A stretch of DNA of 64,000 nucleotides from Epinephelus fuscoguttatus (lineage: Eukaryota > Chordata > Actinopteri > Perciformes > Serranidae), in contig NC_064755.1 of assembly GCF_011397635.1 (NCBI RefSeq), positions 21,125,282-21,189,281 on the forward strand. The letters are read 5' to 3'. The notes under the pieces were generated by a model. It made no database searches. It saw only the letters and a list, made by a program, of their open reading frames with translations, and was not told where the DNA came from. Both the position numbers and the translations under genes were made by a program. Positions 23,483 through 34,248 of the stretch are shown here, one piece after another (the first letter of the stretch is position 1; every line of letters starts with the position of its first letter).

Positions 23483-24856
23483 GTGTTGGGAAGCTACTTT
23501 GAAAGCATAGCTCTGCAAGCTACCAATTACTTAACACTGGAAGAAGTTGAACTAAAGCAAAACTACCCTAGGGAGAAATCTAGTTGGTTAACTAAAGCTA
23601 ATCTACTTAGCAAAGTAGTTCAAACTACATATGATATGAAATTATGCCAAAAAATTATACAAAGCAGTCACATGCCCATATAAAATGACACTTGATGGCA
23701 TTTATTGCAAAACATGTCCACTTGGTTACAGGTGGTACATAAACCAAAAAATAAAACACCCCACTTTTCATGGGAGACTGAAGGAATGTCAGCTCTGGTT
23801 TTGTATACATCAATCAGTCAGACACCTGCTTTACAGAAACTTTAGCCCAGGTGGGGGTATTGCACCAAGCAGGATTACTCAATCAGCCAGGTAACTTCTA
23901 AAATAGCATGCAACAACTTTTCTGAGCATTAATAGCTATAAATATATTAGACTAGTTGTCAGAGGGGTTTCAATTATAATAGAGAAGCAATGGTAAAATA
24001 CAAATAAAAAACATTCCTCACCCTTTATGGCCCAACATCGTATGTAGTTTCAGTACTTAACTACAGGAAAAATGGCAAAAAAATAAACTAGAAATATGGC
24101 CTCGTGGTTGTATGCCTCCACACACAACTCAAGTGTCTCTTACTGTTTACATCCATGTCTCATCAGCACAGTCCCAAGATTTGTGTCACCAATTCAGTAT
24201 CTAACCAAATGTCTCCCCTTCTGTTCCTGAGATACGACGTGCAGTCATGGCTAAAAATGTGTTTTATGTAGAATATTATGATATCATGGTGAAGTTGACC
24301 TTTGACTTTTTGTATATGAAATGTCATCACTTCGTCATTATAACCTGTTAAACATTTGTGTGAAGTTTTGTCAGAATTTGCATAAGAACTCTTGAATTAT
24401 GGCTAAAATGTAATTTGCGAGGTCACACTGACCTTTGACCACCAAATTCTGATCAGTTTATTTTTCAGTCTAAGTGAACGTTTGTGCCAAATTTGAAGAA
24501 ATTCCCCAAAAGCATTCTTGAGATATTATGTTTACAAGAATGAGACAGACATGGTCACACTGACCTATGACCACCATGATCTAATCAGGTCATCGCTGAG
24601 TCCAAGTGAACGTTTGTGCCAAATTTGAAGAAATTCCCTCAAGGCGTTCTTGACATAGAATTGGGCAGACAGATGAACAGACCGCCAACCCGAAAATATA
24701 ATGCCTCGGGCTATAGCTATCGCTGGCACGGAGGCATAAAAAATAAATTTACTACCTGAATCCCTATGCAAATATGAATGTAGCTGAACTACCACTGCAA
24801 AATGTAGTTTAACTACTATTTTAATTAAACATAATCCATTACTCCACAACACTGCT
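23483..24856. mobile_element. hAT-like non-autonomous element with 'tgtggtgac/ctttgacc' interior
   Basis: The left end agtgttgggaagctacttt and the right end, inversely cagtgttgtggagtaatgga, share the hAT-like agtgttg tip. Sub-terminal stretches on both sides repeat tagttaaactac-like words. The interior (about 24170-24740) is another repeat, with tgacctttgacc words and the phrase tttgtgccaaatttgaagaaattc occurring twice (near 24482 and 24612). The same interior occurs alone at 30590-31040. There is no transposase frame. Confidence 0.55.
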
Positions 24857-25029
24857 AATAACCACTAAGGTTCGTATACTTGAACCAAGACACAATTGTT
24901 AAGTCTCACTGCTGAGGCCCCATCTCATGGAGAGGCCCTTATATCAAAATGTTGTTTTACTACCTTAAATATTTTAGATGATATTATGCATATAGTGAAT
25001 ATCTGTCAATAAATTAGTTTATGTGTATG

Positions 25030-25206
25030 TTTTACATGGCCCCAAGGATAGAGAAAGAGATGATGGTTCCTGTGGTATAGATACTATGAAGCTAAGAAGA
25101 GTCTTATGCAGCAGGGGGCCACAGGCTGGATTTGAACCCGGGCCGCTGCGGCAACAACCTTGTACATGGGGTGCCTGCTCTACCACTAAGCCACCGACAC
25201 CCCCAG
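25030..25206 (-). repeat. tRNA-derived SINE
   Basis: On the minus strand the head reads like a tRNA: an A box around 25183-25193 (tggcttagtgg) and a B box at 25128-25138 (ggttcaaatcc), followed by a body rich in GGCCC and a tail toward 25030. This is a widespread fish SINE. It is not a tRNA gene, since the acceptor stem does not close. Confidence 0.7.
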
Positions 25207-25500
25207 CCTAATTCTTACTGGTCAGCACTGTCATCTGACAGCAAGAGCGTTCCAGGTTCGAACCCCAGGGTATGGGAGCCCTTCTGTGTGGAGTTTGCAT
25301 GTTCTCCCTGTGTCAGAGTGGGTTTTCTCTGGGTTCTGCAGCTTCCTCCATCAGTCAAAAGACATCCAGGTTAGGTTAATTAGCAGCTTTAAATTGCCCA
25401 TAGGTGTGAATGTGAGTGTGAATGGTTGTCCGTCTCTATGTGTCAGCCCTGGGCAGGATTAGTGCTTAGGAACAATGAATGAATGAATGAATGAATTTAC
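25207..25500 (+). repeat. Second SINE with (GAAT)n tail
   Basis: A plus-strand SINE with a B-box-like ggttcgaacccc at 25255-25266, a central gtgtggagtttgcatgttctccctgt block typical of a common fish SINE body, and a tail of GAAT repeats at about 25474-25497. It abuts the minus-strand SINE, so the two lie head to head. Confidence 0.65.
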
Positions 25501-26640
25501 AGACTAAAAAGACAAACTCAGTTCAGAAAATGTAAAAACAGAGCTGTAACTTGTACTTAAAAATAAATAAATAAAAGGAAACCATTTGTCATATATATTG
25601 TCTGTATACATGAGACAAAAACAACTTTCAAGACACACTTAAAAGGAAAATTCACTGTATAAATGAATTTATGTAATGACATTGATTTTGGACAGTAGAG
25701 TCAATACAATTATTGTTATTGTTGTTATTATGAACACTACTACATGATACTCTGTCTCTCTACTTTTCAAGGAGATATATTTTTTTAATCAACAGATAAA
25801 AACTGAGATTTAAAAATATGACATAACAAATGAAGCACATTTTAAGATGGACTTTCCCTTTTACACCAAAACTGTTCTCTTTATTGGAGAGCAAGGAGTG
25901 TTTGGATCCTTGACTCACAAAGCGTAACAAAGAGCCTCTTCTGCCCAGCTCATGTGTCCTTGAATAGTTTGCTGAATCACTGACAAATGTATCCCTGGCT
26001 TCTCTGTGACGAAGGCAGCAAACGTAGAGAGAATTTTTTGGCAGAGATCTGGAAAGCATTAGCATAAAGGCTGCTGAAAACATTCATGGATGCATTAACA
26101 AACATGTTTCCTGGTTTCAGCAGGGGCCCATATAATAACAGCAGTATGATGATAACAACAGTGGCAACTACTGCAAACCTTAACTACTATTATTCAGGTT
26201 GAGAATATCACTAATTTTTGTCTTTCAAGTAATCATGAGAGATTTCTTCCTTCAGTCAGGTGTACATCTCTTCAGACAACAACAAAATTATATATGCTTA
26301 TAACCACATAATGAGTGAGAACAGTTCAGGTTGACATCAGTACTATAGATTTACATCTACAGTGAGACACTAAACAGCTTCAAGTATTATCTGCATTATT
26401 TTAGTGCTGTGCAGGCATAGGACACCTGGAGAGTAAGCATGCCAACAAAAATCCAGCGTCCTCTGACAGTTCAAAGCCACATTTAACATCAAGGTTGTGA
26501 CGCTCTTCCAAACAGATTAATGACTGGAGAAGTCCGCAGATACTGCAGAGGCCAACACAAACTAAATATACAACATGACCTCCTGCTAAAATAGTTTTAA
26601 GGTTGAAGCTCAAGAGGCTGTAATCCATCCACTGCTCACG
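25501..26640. other. Intergenic DNA, probably including the kxd1 3' UTR
   Basis: AT-rich sequence without recognised repeats. Part of it next to 26640 must be the kxd1 3' UTR on the minus strand; a minus-strand AATAAA lies near 25878. No second gene recognised. Confidence 0.4.
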
Positions 26641-28544
26641 CTATTCTGCAGGTACAGAGTCCGGACCCTCGTCCTGTAGGACAGCTGTCTCTAGGACATC
26701 AGAGGTGGGCGTGTCAGGCGCCTCTTGGGACAGATCTTCAGAGCATCTGCTCACAGTGGGTGAGATCACATCCGGACTTGTGTCACAGGACTCTGTGCTC
26801 TGCTCTGACATGGCTGTTGTAATTGTTGTGGCAGCGCTGGGGGGAACTGGGTCAAACTCGTCATCATCGTCCTCCAGGATCGGTGATTCATGGATATCTG
26901 CCAGAGAAACAAATATATTTTAGACATGCTGATTTGGGGAATTGTCTGTGGTTATAAAAGGATGAATGGAAAGAAATGCCAACTCACTGCTGAAAGCTTC
27001 AGGGTACTGCTTGGAAATCTTCCCTTTTAGTGTCCTGGAGAGGCAGAGGAGGTCAATAATTAGAGCCGGTATGTGTGTGTTAGACCTGGGTCAATTTTGG
27101 CAAATGAAAAAGTTTCCTACATCAGCTAACTGTGCAGACAACATCAAGGTGCTAAATCCAACTCTTAACAGTCGTAATAAGCAGTATGACAATGTTATCA
27201 ATACAGGCCGTGCCAGTTTACTACAGAGCCAAGCAGTGGTAACATAAAAGAGATCAAATTCAGTAGAGGTGAAAAGGGGACAAGTGGCACATGTTGTGTT
27301 TTTTACTAGAAAGTTTGTGTTTTTTTGGGGCAACAAGATTAGACATTTTGGAGAACAGTCTCTCAAGAAAACTAAAACTGCCCCTATATAACAACATTTT
27401 TAATTTAAAGCTTTAAAGCTGAAGAAAGAGGTGTCCTAACTGGCTGCAGGCAGTGCAGTGGTGTCTTTTTAAGCTGAACTCAGACGACCTGTTTATAGTT
27501 TATACCTTTAGCTCACTTTGAAAGCGCCGCAATGGACGAGGAACAGCTAATTCATGAAGTTATTAATTAATCATGTACACTTTACCTTATTATTTCACTA
27601 CAAAAACCTATATAGCCTACAGTGACAGCTGGCTGGAGGGAGATTCCCTGGGAGCTGAAAGGTTCTGGTAAATGAGTCGCTAATAACACGCTAGGCTACT
27701 TGCTTTTGGATGTATTGTATGTCATTTCCAGTAAAAAAAAAAAATAAATCACAATATAAAACATGTGTTTTCTGTTTATAAAGTAACATTACAAATGCAG
27801 AAAGACAGCAAGTGGGCTGCTCACTTATCTTTTAAGTGGTTACGCATCCAGCTGATATTCAGGTGGTTTGATCACATGAGGTAACAGAAGTACATGGATA
27901 CATTGTGAACAGAGAGTTCTGTTGCAACGCGATAGTCTGAGGCTGTCATTATGTTCCACTCAGGAGCAGCTTCTGAATTGAGTGCGACACCTGGTGAAAT
28001 TTGGTTTAGTGATCCAGTCCAGTGTTTGGCTAATATCAACCCAGTTTGAACATTTTTATACCAGCCCAACCCTAGTGTGCATGCATGCGTGTGTTTGCAC
28101 TGGGGAGAGCAGTGACTTACCTGATCCTCCGAAAGACACTGTCCAGATCTTTCTTCATCTCCACCAGGGTGCGAGTGTGGAGTAGGAAGCGCTCATTCAT
28201 CTGCTGCAGTCGCACGTTAGACAGCCCGTTGAAGTTGATCAACATCTCATTGGTTTTCTCAAAGCGGTCGAGCCTGTTTTTCACAATAATTCAGCGAAGC
28301 AACAGTTACCTTCAGATGCCACTTTACAAAGAGCAGGGCAGATGTCAGCATCATTGACCTATGCTGAACAGCACACCCATTATATATTTAATAGTTGCAG
28401 AAAAGCCATATGAAGCTTAACAGACTAGTCACACCATGACACTCACATGTGTCTCTGAGCTTGGATGATGGCGTTCACATCCTCAGAGTTGACCATGCTC
28501 AGCATCCTGTTACAGAACACGCCAGATGCTGTGGGCTCCACCAT
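26641..28544 (-). CDS. kxd1: KXD1, KxDL motif-containing BORC subunit
   Basis: KXD1 is a small coiled-coil subunit of BORC, the complex that recruits ARL8 to lysosomes and moves them along microtubules; it also contacts BLOC-1. Coding exons: 28447-28544, 28121-28273, 26988-27034, 26641-26897. All phases agree and give 184 aa, near the mammalian length of about 176 as I recall. The core reads [19 protein letters not shown], then a helical region with the name-giving KKDL at residues 73-76 and RRIRTLKGK. The acidic tail ends VPAE. The ATG was chosen because it follows a splice acceptor (exon begins at 28566) and gives the family's start. A non-coding first exon is likely at about 29205-29320. 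Confidence 0.95.
27038..28120. other. kxd1 intron
   Basis: About 1.1 kb between kxd1 exons 2 and 3. It is AT-rich, with a poly(A) run at about 27731. No gene or complete mobile element recognised. Confidence 0.45.
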
Positions 28545-28625
28545 GATGAAGGTCAAGGCGAAGAAGCTGCAGATATGAACTTTCTTTTAGAAATGCAAGT
28601 AGTATCATGTTCTCAATTCTCAATC

Positions 28626-28925
28626 AGGGCTGGGCAATATATCAGTCTATTAATATCAGACTAGGTATCGCCTTGGATTTTTAACATTGTGTTGTATTTT
28701 CCTGGTTTTAAAGGCAGTATTACAGCAAAGCGATGAAATTTTCTGAGCTTACCAGACTCTTCAAGCTGCTCTATTATTTGCCTTTACCCACTTGGTCATT
28801 ATATCCACATTTGTCAGTATTTTATGAAAGCACAAATAGCCAATAAAATACTGCTGCAATATCAATATAGAGGTATTTGGTCAAAATATTGTGATAGTTT
28901 TAATGTTTCCATATCGCCCAGCCCT
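28626..28925. mobile_element. hAT-like MITE with 'agggctgggc' inverted ends
   Basis: The left end agggctgggcaatata and the right end, inversely agggctgggcgatatg, enclose about 300 bases without an open frame. The ends match a family very common in fish genomes. A convincing target-site duplication is not visible. It lies in the first intron of kxd1. Confidence 0.75.
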
Positions 28926-29204
28926 ATCACAACACAAGCACTGAAACCAGGAGCCCATTAAGAAGCTAACACAGTCAGTTATTCAGTGCAGATACAGCTA
29001 ACGTTATATTCACCACCGTAAATACACGTATCAGCCTCTGCAGGGGCAGTCAATGTTTCACTGTGATATTTTAATGAAGCATTTAACGATGAATAACTTT
29101 AGTAACCGAGTCCTGTGTTAGCAGCCTGTTGGACGAATCTTTGATTAGCTTGTTAGCTGCTGAGCCAATCTGACGAGCGAAGCAACAAAAATCACATTAG
29201 CTAC

Positions 29205-29330
29205 CTCAGCTCCCTCGGTGGATGTTTGTGTCGACCTCTGGCTGTTTAAATAGCAGACTTAAAATGACATCTGCAGCCTAAAGGTGCTTCTGACAGCTGG
29301 CTGTAATACAAAAACAAAGCACTTCCGGGT
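29205..29330 (-). promoter_or_regulatory. Probable kxd1 first (non-coding) exon and promoter with ETS site
   Basis: On the minus strand the sequence up to 29205 ends in gctgag followed by gtagct, a possible donor that would join the acceptor before 28566. Just upstream are acttccggg at 29321-29329 and a second ttccgg near 29365, both ETS-type motifs common at housekeeping start sites. The exon edges are inferred. Confidence 0.45.
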
Positions 29331-29339
29331 TTTGTTTAA

Positions 29340-30170
29340 ACTTCCTGTCATAGGACCTCTGTTTCCGGTGCTTTTTTTCCTTCATTTTTCTTCCTTTTTT
29401 TTCTTTATTTAAAACCTCGCAACTTATAGGTGTACATTATTAACGCATCTAATCTGGTTATATCATCGTTTTTTTAGTGGAAGAATTATATAATTAAAAA
29501 TACCAATGACAGTGTTTGACGTTACAAACCAGTACATGAATGAATAGCAGTAAAAAAGAAAAAAATATTAAAACAATTGTATACGATAAGACTGAAACAA
29601 ATTAAAAAGCATATGATTCTTAGTGCATGCTATGTTACCTATAATAAATAATGTTTTTGTCCCCTTACTACTCAAATATAAACAATTATTATAGGTAACT
29701 GAAAATACACTGACATTATCACACAACAAAAATAGCCTCTGGGATATGTTAACCTTGATTTATGAAAGTGGGTCATCCCATGGAGGCACTTAAGTTTTAC
29801 AGCACTATCCAAAAAAACATCTGTCTGCGGTAAATGTCAAGAGGCTGCTTCTATTATCAGCCCAGAAAAAGCATTAACATAATACAGCAATATTTATGGA
29901 CAGACTATAATACTGCAATAGTTAACAAGTTGCTTGGTGTGTACAGGAATTGGTCCTTGTTAGTGTTGTCAAAAAATACTGATTTATTAATGCATATTGA
30001 TTCTGGATATTTGAAACACTTTCAATACCCACTCTCAGCAGTATTGATGCACCAGTACCAACTGTGCTTTCCCACTCTCTCTTATTGTTAATGTTGAGGC
30101 TAATACAGTCATTTTGCTGTTCTCTGCTACTAACCAAGAAAAGACAAGCTGTAGTCTTTATGTTACAGCA
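29340..30170. other. Intergenic DNA upstream of kxd1
   Basis: AT-rich unique sequence with T-rich runs. No gene, no recognised repeat with ends. Confidence 0.45.
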
Positions 30171-30173
30171 TGT

Positions 30174-30179
30174 TATATA

Positions 30180-30222
<43 letters not shown>
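30174..30222. repeat. (TA)n microsatellite
   Basis: About 48 bases of alternating T and A, interrupted once by a C. Likely length-variable. Confidence 0.9.
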
Positions 30223-30229
<7 letters not shown>

Positions 30230-30589
30230 ATGCCCTCAATGTCAATTTTTCCACGTGATATTGCAAATGTTAACGAATATCAATATTTTCAGGGTATTGT
30301 ATCAAAGTTTCAAATTCCAGTATTCTGGCAATACTAATCCTTGTGCATATTTTGTTTCTGAATTATTCTCATAATCGTATTTTTCTTATTTTGAAAAAAT
30401 CATAAGGTTGCTGTGCATTTCCTGTAATGTCTTGGTTATAATCAGTGTATTTCTGCAAAAATTCAAAAGCCTAAATAGGAGAGGAACTAGAATTACATTC
30501 ATGTCTGTAAAAACATGGATGCTTCACACACATCTTCCCCCCAGCAGCACAGAAGATCTATACAGTCAGCACAGTTTAAAGGTGAACAC

Positions 30590-31040
30590 CCAAGATTAGT
30601 GTCACCAGGTCAGTATCTGACCAAGTGTCTCTCCTCTTCTGTTCCCAAGTTATGGCGTTGAGTAATGGCCAGAAAATAGTTGTTGTTTTTTTTTTGCAGA
30701 ATATTATGATGTCAGTGAAGCTGATGTTTTGGATACAAAATGTCATCACTTTGTCATTTTTTATTAAACATTTGAGTGAAATTTTGTCATAATTAGCCTA
30801 TAAAGTCTTGAGTTATGCCCAAAAACATGTTTTTGTGAAGTCAGTCACTTTGACCTGTGACCTTTGACCACCAAAATCTAATCCTTTCATCCTTGAGTAG
30901 AGGGGATGTTTGTGCCAAATTTGAAGAAATTCTCTCAAGGTGTTCCTGAGATATTGCATTCACAAGAAAGGGACGGGCATATGGACAACCCAAAAACATA
31001 ATGCCCCAAGCCTTGGCTAGTGCAGGCATGGTGTCTCACC
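30590..31040. repeat. Second copy of the 'tgacctttgacc' repeat
   Basis: Shares phrases with the interior of 23483-24856: gtcaccaggtcagtatctgaccaagtgtct, tttgtgccaaatttgaagaaatt and cataatgccccaagcc. It stands alone here without the hAT-like ends. It includes three tandem half sites at 30851-30869 (tgacctgtgacctttgacc). Confidence 0.65.
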
Positions 31041-31644
31041 TGTAGTATGAGAGTGAAGTACTCCAGCACCTTGTTCCAGCAGGGACTTTTCAAATGTAAA
31101 ATGTTTAAAAGTTGGTATCCGTCAAACCAAACTCATGTCTCCTACTTTTTAACTCAGAGTTACTAACCTTTTTTCAAACTGACATCACACACAAAGGTGC
31201 ACTTTTTTTCAGGGATGCTGTCAGATATATGAAATAAAAATTTAGTGCTACCCTCAAAGTTTAGGAACTTATAGTTCTTTGTCTCTAAATCTCAAGCAAA
31301 GTTATTATAGTCCACTTGCACTATAGTAAAGAAGTAGTGTGAGGTACATGTGAAGAAAAAAATTCTCCCTTTTTAAATCTAGTGTGTGTCAGTCTCATAA
31401 TTCATCAGAAAAACTATAGAAACCAGGAAAGACTGATGAGATGGTTTGCAGTCTGCAAATTTACTTTTACCTTTCCCTTATATTACATTATCTTAAATCA
31501 CACATTAATTTTTATATGATACGTCACTGCCATGAATAGCTTTTTTTGTGGAGGAAATAAAGTAAATCATTATGAATCTAACTTTATGTTCAGTTGGATT
31601 TGGATCATCCTGCAAAGCTCATTTTTATCCACCTACCTACAAGG

Positions 31645-32292
31645 CTTGGGTGGTATTACAGTATTATGGTAGAGATCCCGAAGGTATTATTTTCAGTTCT
31701 GTCAAAATACAGATGCGCCTCGGTCTGTTAACTTGACATTAAGATGCTGTATTGATGCTGTATATAGTGCACAGCACACACCACCAGAGGTCAGTCTCTG
31801 CTTGTGGAACAGGCAGCCGAACTGTGAGAGATGGTGACTGTAAATAGTGGGAATAATGTTTAAAGAGTAGTAAAAAAAAAGAAAAATGCTTCTGCCCCTG
31901 TTTGAAAGTATTGCATTGTAAATACAACTTCATATCAAGCTGAATTCATCCAACTACAAAAGTAGTTAATTGGCCACATGATTTTATTCAACACATTATC
32001 TCTGTTTATCTCTGCCACTGATGTGACGGTATCCGCAGTGGCAACAAGTGTCATTGGGCACTCCAATGTAAAATGAGTGCTTATTTTCCATCTATCCTAT
32101 GAGCCTGAAGCATTTAAACCCTGCAAGACTTGTCTAAGTAGGCAAATTGCATGTTAGAATTGTAGGCTAGACAGTGACATACATGTCGGAATGACTTCTA
32201 CAACCAGTAGTTTTGACACAAATATCGTCATATACTGTATACCCTGGTGAAATGTCAGGAAGGTATAAAAACATAGATACCACCCGAGCCTA
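31645..32292. mobile_element. MITE with 'ggctygggtggtat' inverted ends
   Basis: The left end ggcttgggtggtattacag and the right end, inversely ggctcgggtggtatctatg, enclose about 650 bases lacking a coding frame. It probably belongs to the hAT-like class. Confidence 0.6.
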
Positions 32293-32339
32293 CTACCCAC
32301 CTTATACCAATAAATTCACAAACTCATTACTTCCAGAAA

Positions 32340-34248
32340 ACTCACAAAATTACTTTTATTAAGGGACAAGTAAAAAAAGTACATGATGTATAAAAAATAC
32401 AAAACCGCTTTGTCTAACTTGTAAGCTACGTAAATGCATAGCAACAGTACATGCAAGTCTAGAGTTAGGTATCCTACAATTCTGTAACATTTCTTAAGCT
32501 ACAGGCTAAAAGGGGAAAAAGTACAGTTTGGTTGCAATCTATCATTCGTTTCAGTCTACATGATACAGATCCAAAGTGATGGTACAGAATAAGTTAGGTT
32601 GCACGCAACTGAACTGATGAGTAAATAAATACTTAACAACATTTCACAAATATTGACAACCAGTAATTCAACGCAACATTAAACAAAGTCTGCGTGAGAA
32701 TTACATTTGATTTCTGAAGTACAAAACCGTTCTATGTATAAGCTAAAGATGAAAAGAATTCATAGTATTACACGTCTAAGCGGGGGATGCAGTGATACAA
32801 ATAAATATGAAATAAATAAATAATGAAACCCATAATAAGAGCCCTGCGGCTCGCCCAACCCCGTATGTACATAACACACCCTCTGCTCCCGACAACAACA
32901 TCACATGTATGAAATTTCATATTAGTGTTTAGAATACCATAAACATACATACAAATGACCTCGGACAAGCACAAGTGTCCATAGAAAACCTGCTTAGATT
33001 TGACATTGGGTGAATTTCAATGTGCTTTGGCTTTCGTTTGATAAATAAAGTAATATTAGGCTATATATCACAACACATTTGTGGTATATAAGAGGCAATG
33101 GCATAGAATTTCAACTTGTATAAAGTCTTTTACCTATTCTGACCCGGGAATGAGGGAAATCACTGATGCTGATATTGCTGAATGACTATAGATAGGTTGA
33201 GTGTTTCGCTGTTGCTGCTGTGTTGTGTGGTATTGTTATGCAAAGACATTTCTATTTTTCCTTTTTCTTTTTTTTCTTACATATAAAAATAAGTTAAAAC
33301 TTCAGAGAAATGGATCCAAAAAAATAAAAGTAAGATTTACAGCTTATATAAGGCCATGCAATTTTTAGTAGACTCATGCATCAGATCATTAGGTCTCTTG
33401 GATGAGTGGGCTTGCCATTCATGCAAAATGCACTATGTGTTGCTGAGGCCACAATAAATATAGCTACTGTCCCTTTGTGTTCCTTAATACCGATCCAGAA
33501 TTAACACTAGCGCTGTCTGTAACACATAATTAAGGCTGGTGTATTTGCTGTTGAAGCTGTGAATAGGCCATTTCAATGGGACCCACACACGTATTTGCGC
33601 ACGGAGACAGTCTACAAACACAAACTCTTTGAGAGGAATGGATGTCAATGTGAATAGAGACAAACACAAGGGCGACTGTACAGGTCTGTGCTCTGTCAAT
33701 GTAAAGTGTCATTCATTCCAAAACGAGATATCCACCATTTCAAAAAAAGAGATATCTACTCTGAACAAACAAAGTAATGCCTTTATATTAGTCATCTTAA
33801 CATATATGCTTATAAAAGATCCACATTGAGAACGGCTTCAGCTGTGTGTTGAGTCATGAATTTCAAGTAGCACCCTTTTTTTTCCTGTGAGTCAGTGGAT
33901 GTATTGCGTTTTGGAATAAAATCTTTTTGAATGTACCAGCAAACTAGAGCTCCAGCATTTCATCTAAAGCAGATCAAAAACACCACGGATAACGGTCCAT
34001 CATCAGGATGGTATGAATATTAAATACAAAATAAGAGACAAAGAAGTGGAAAATCAACAGTTCATAAGTTACCATTTTAACAAAATCAACAAAGCTCCAA
34101 CCTCAGTGTGGAGGAGACCGAAGGGTTTTCAGCTGCGTTATGATTGAAGGCAATCTGAGGCAACTTTTTTCTGTAAGTGCTCGAAAAGAAAAAACAAAAC
34201 AGCACCCCAAGATTTCTTCAGAGATGTGCGCAAGGCGGAATTCCGACT
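32340..34248 (-). other. sinhcaf: Probable sinhcaf 3' untranslated region
   Basis: About 1.9 kb downstream of the sinhcaf stop codon on the minus strand, without transposon ends or coding frames. A minus-strand AATAAA occurs near 32353-32360, close to a natural transcript end. The extent is inferred. Confidence 0.45.

Noticed and set aside
25100-25206. tRNA gene on the minus strand
   Set aside because: A and B boxes are present, but the stems do not close and the body continues as a SINE; it is a tRNA-derived repeat head.
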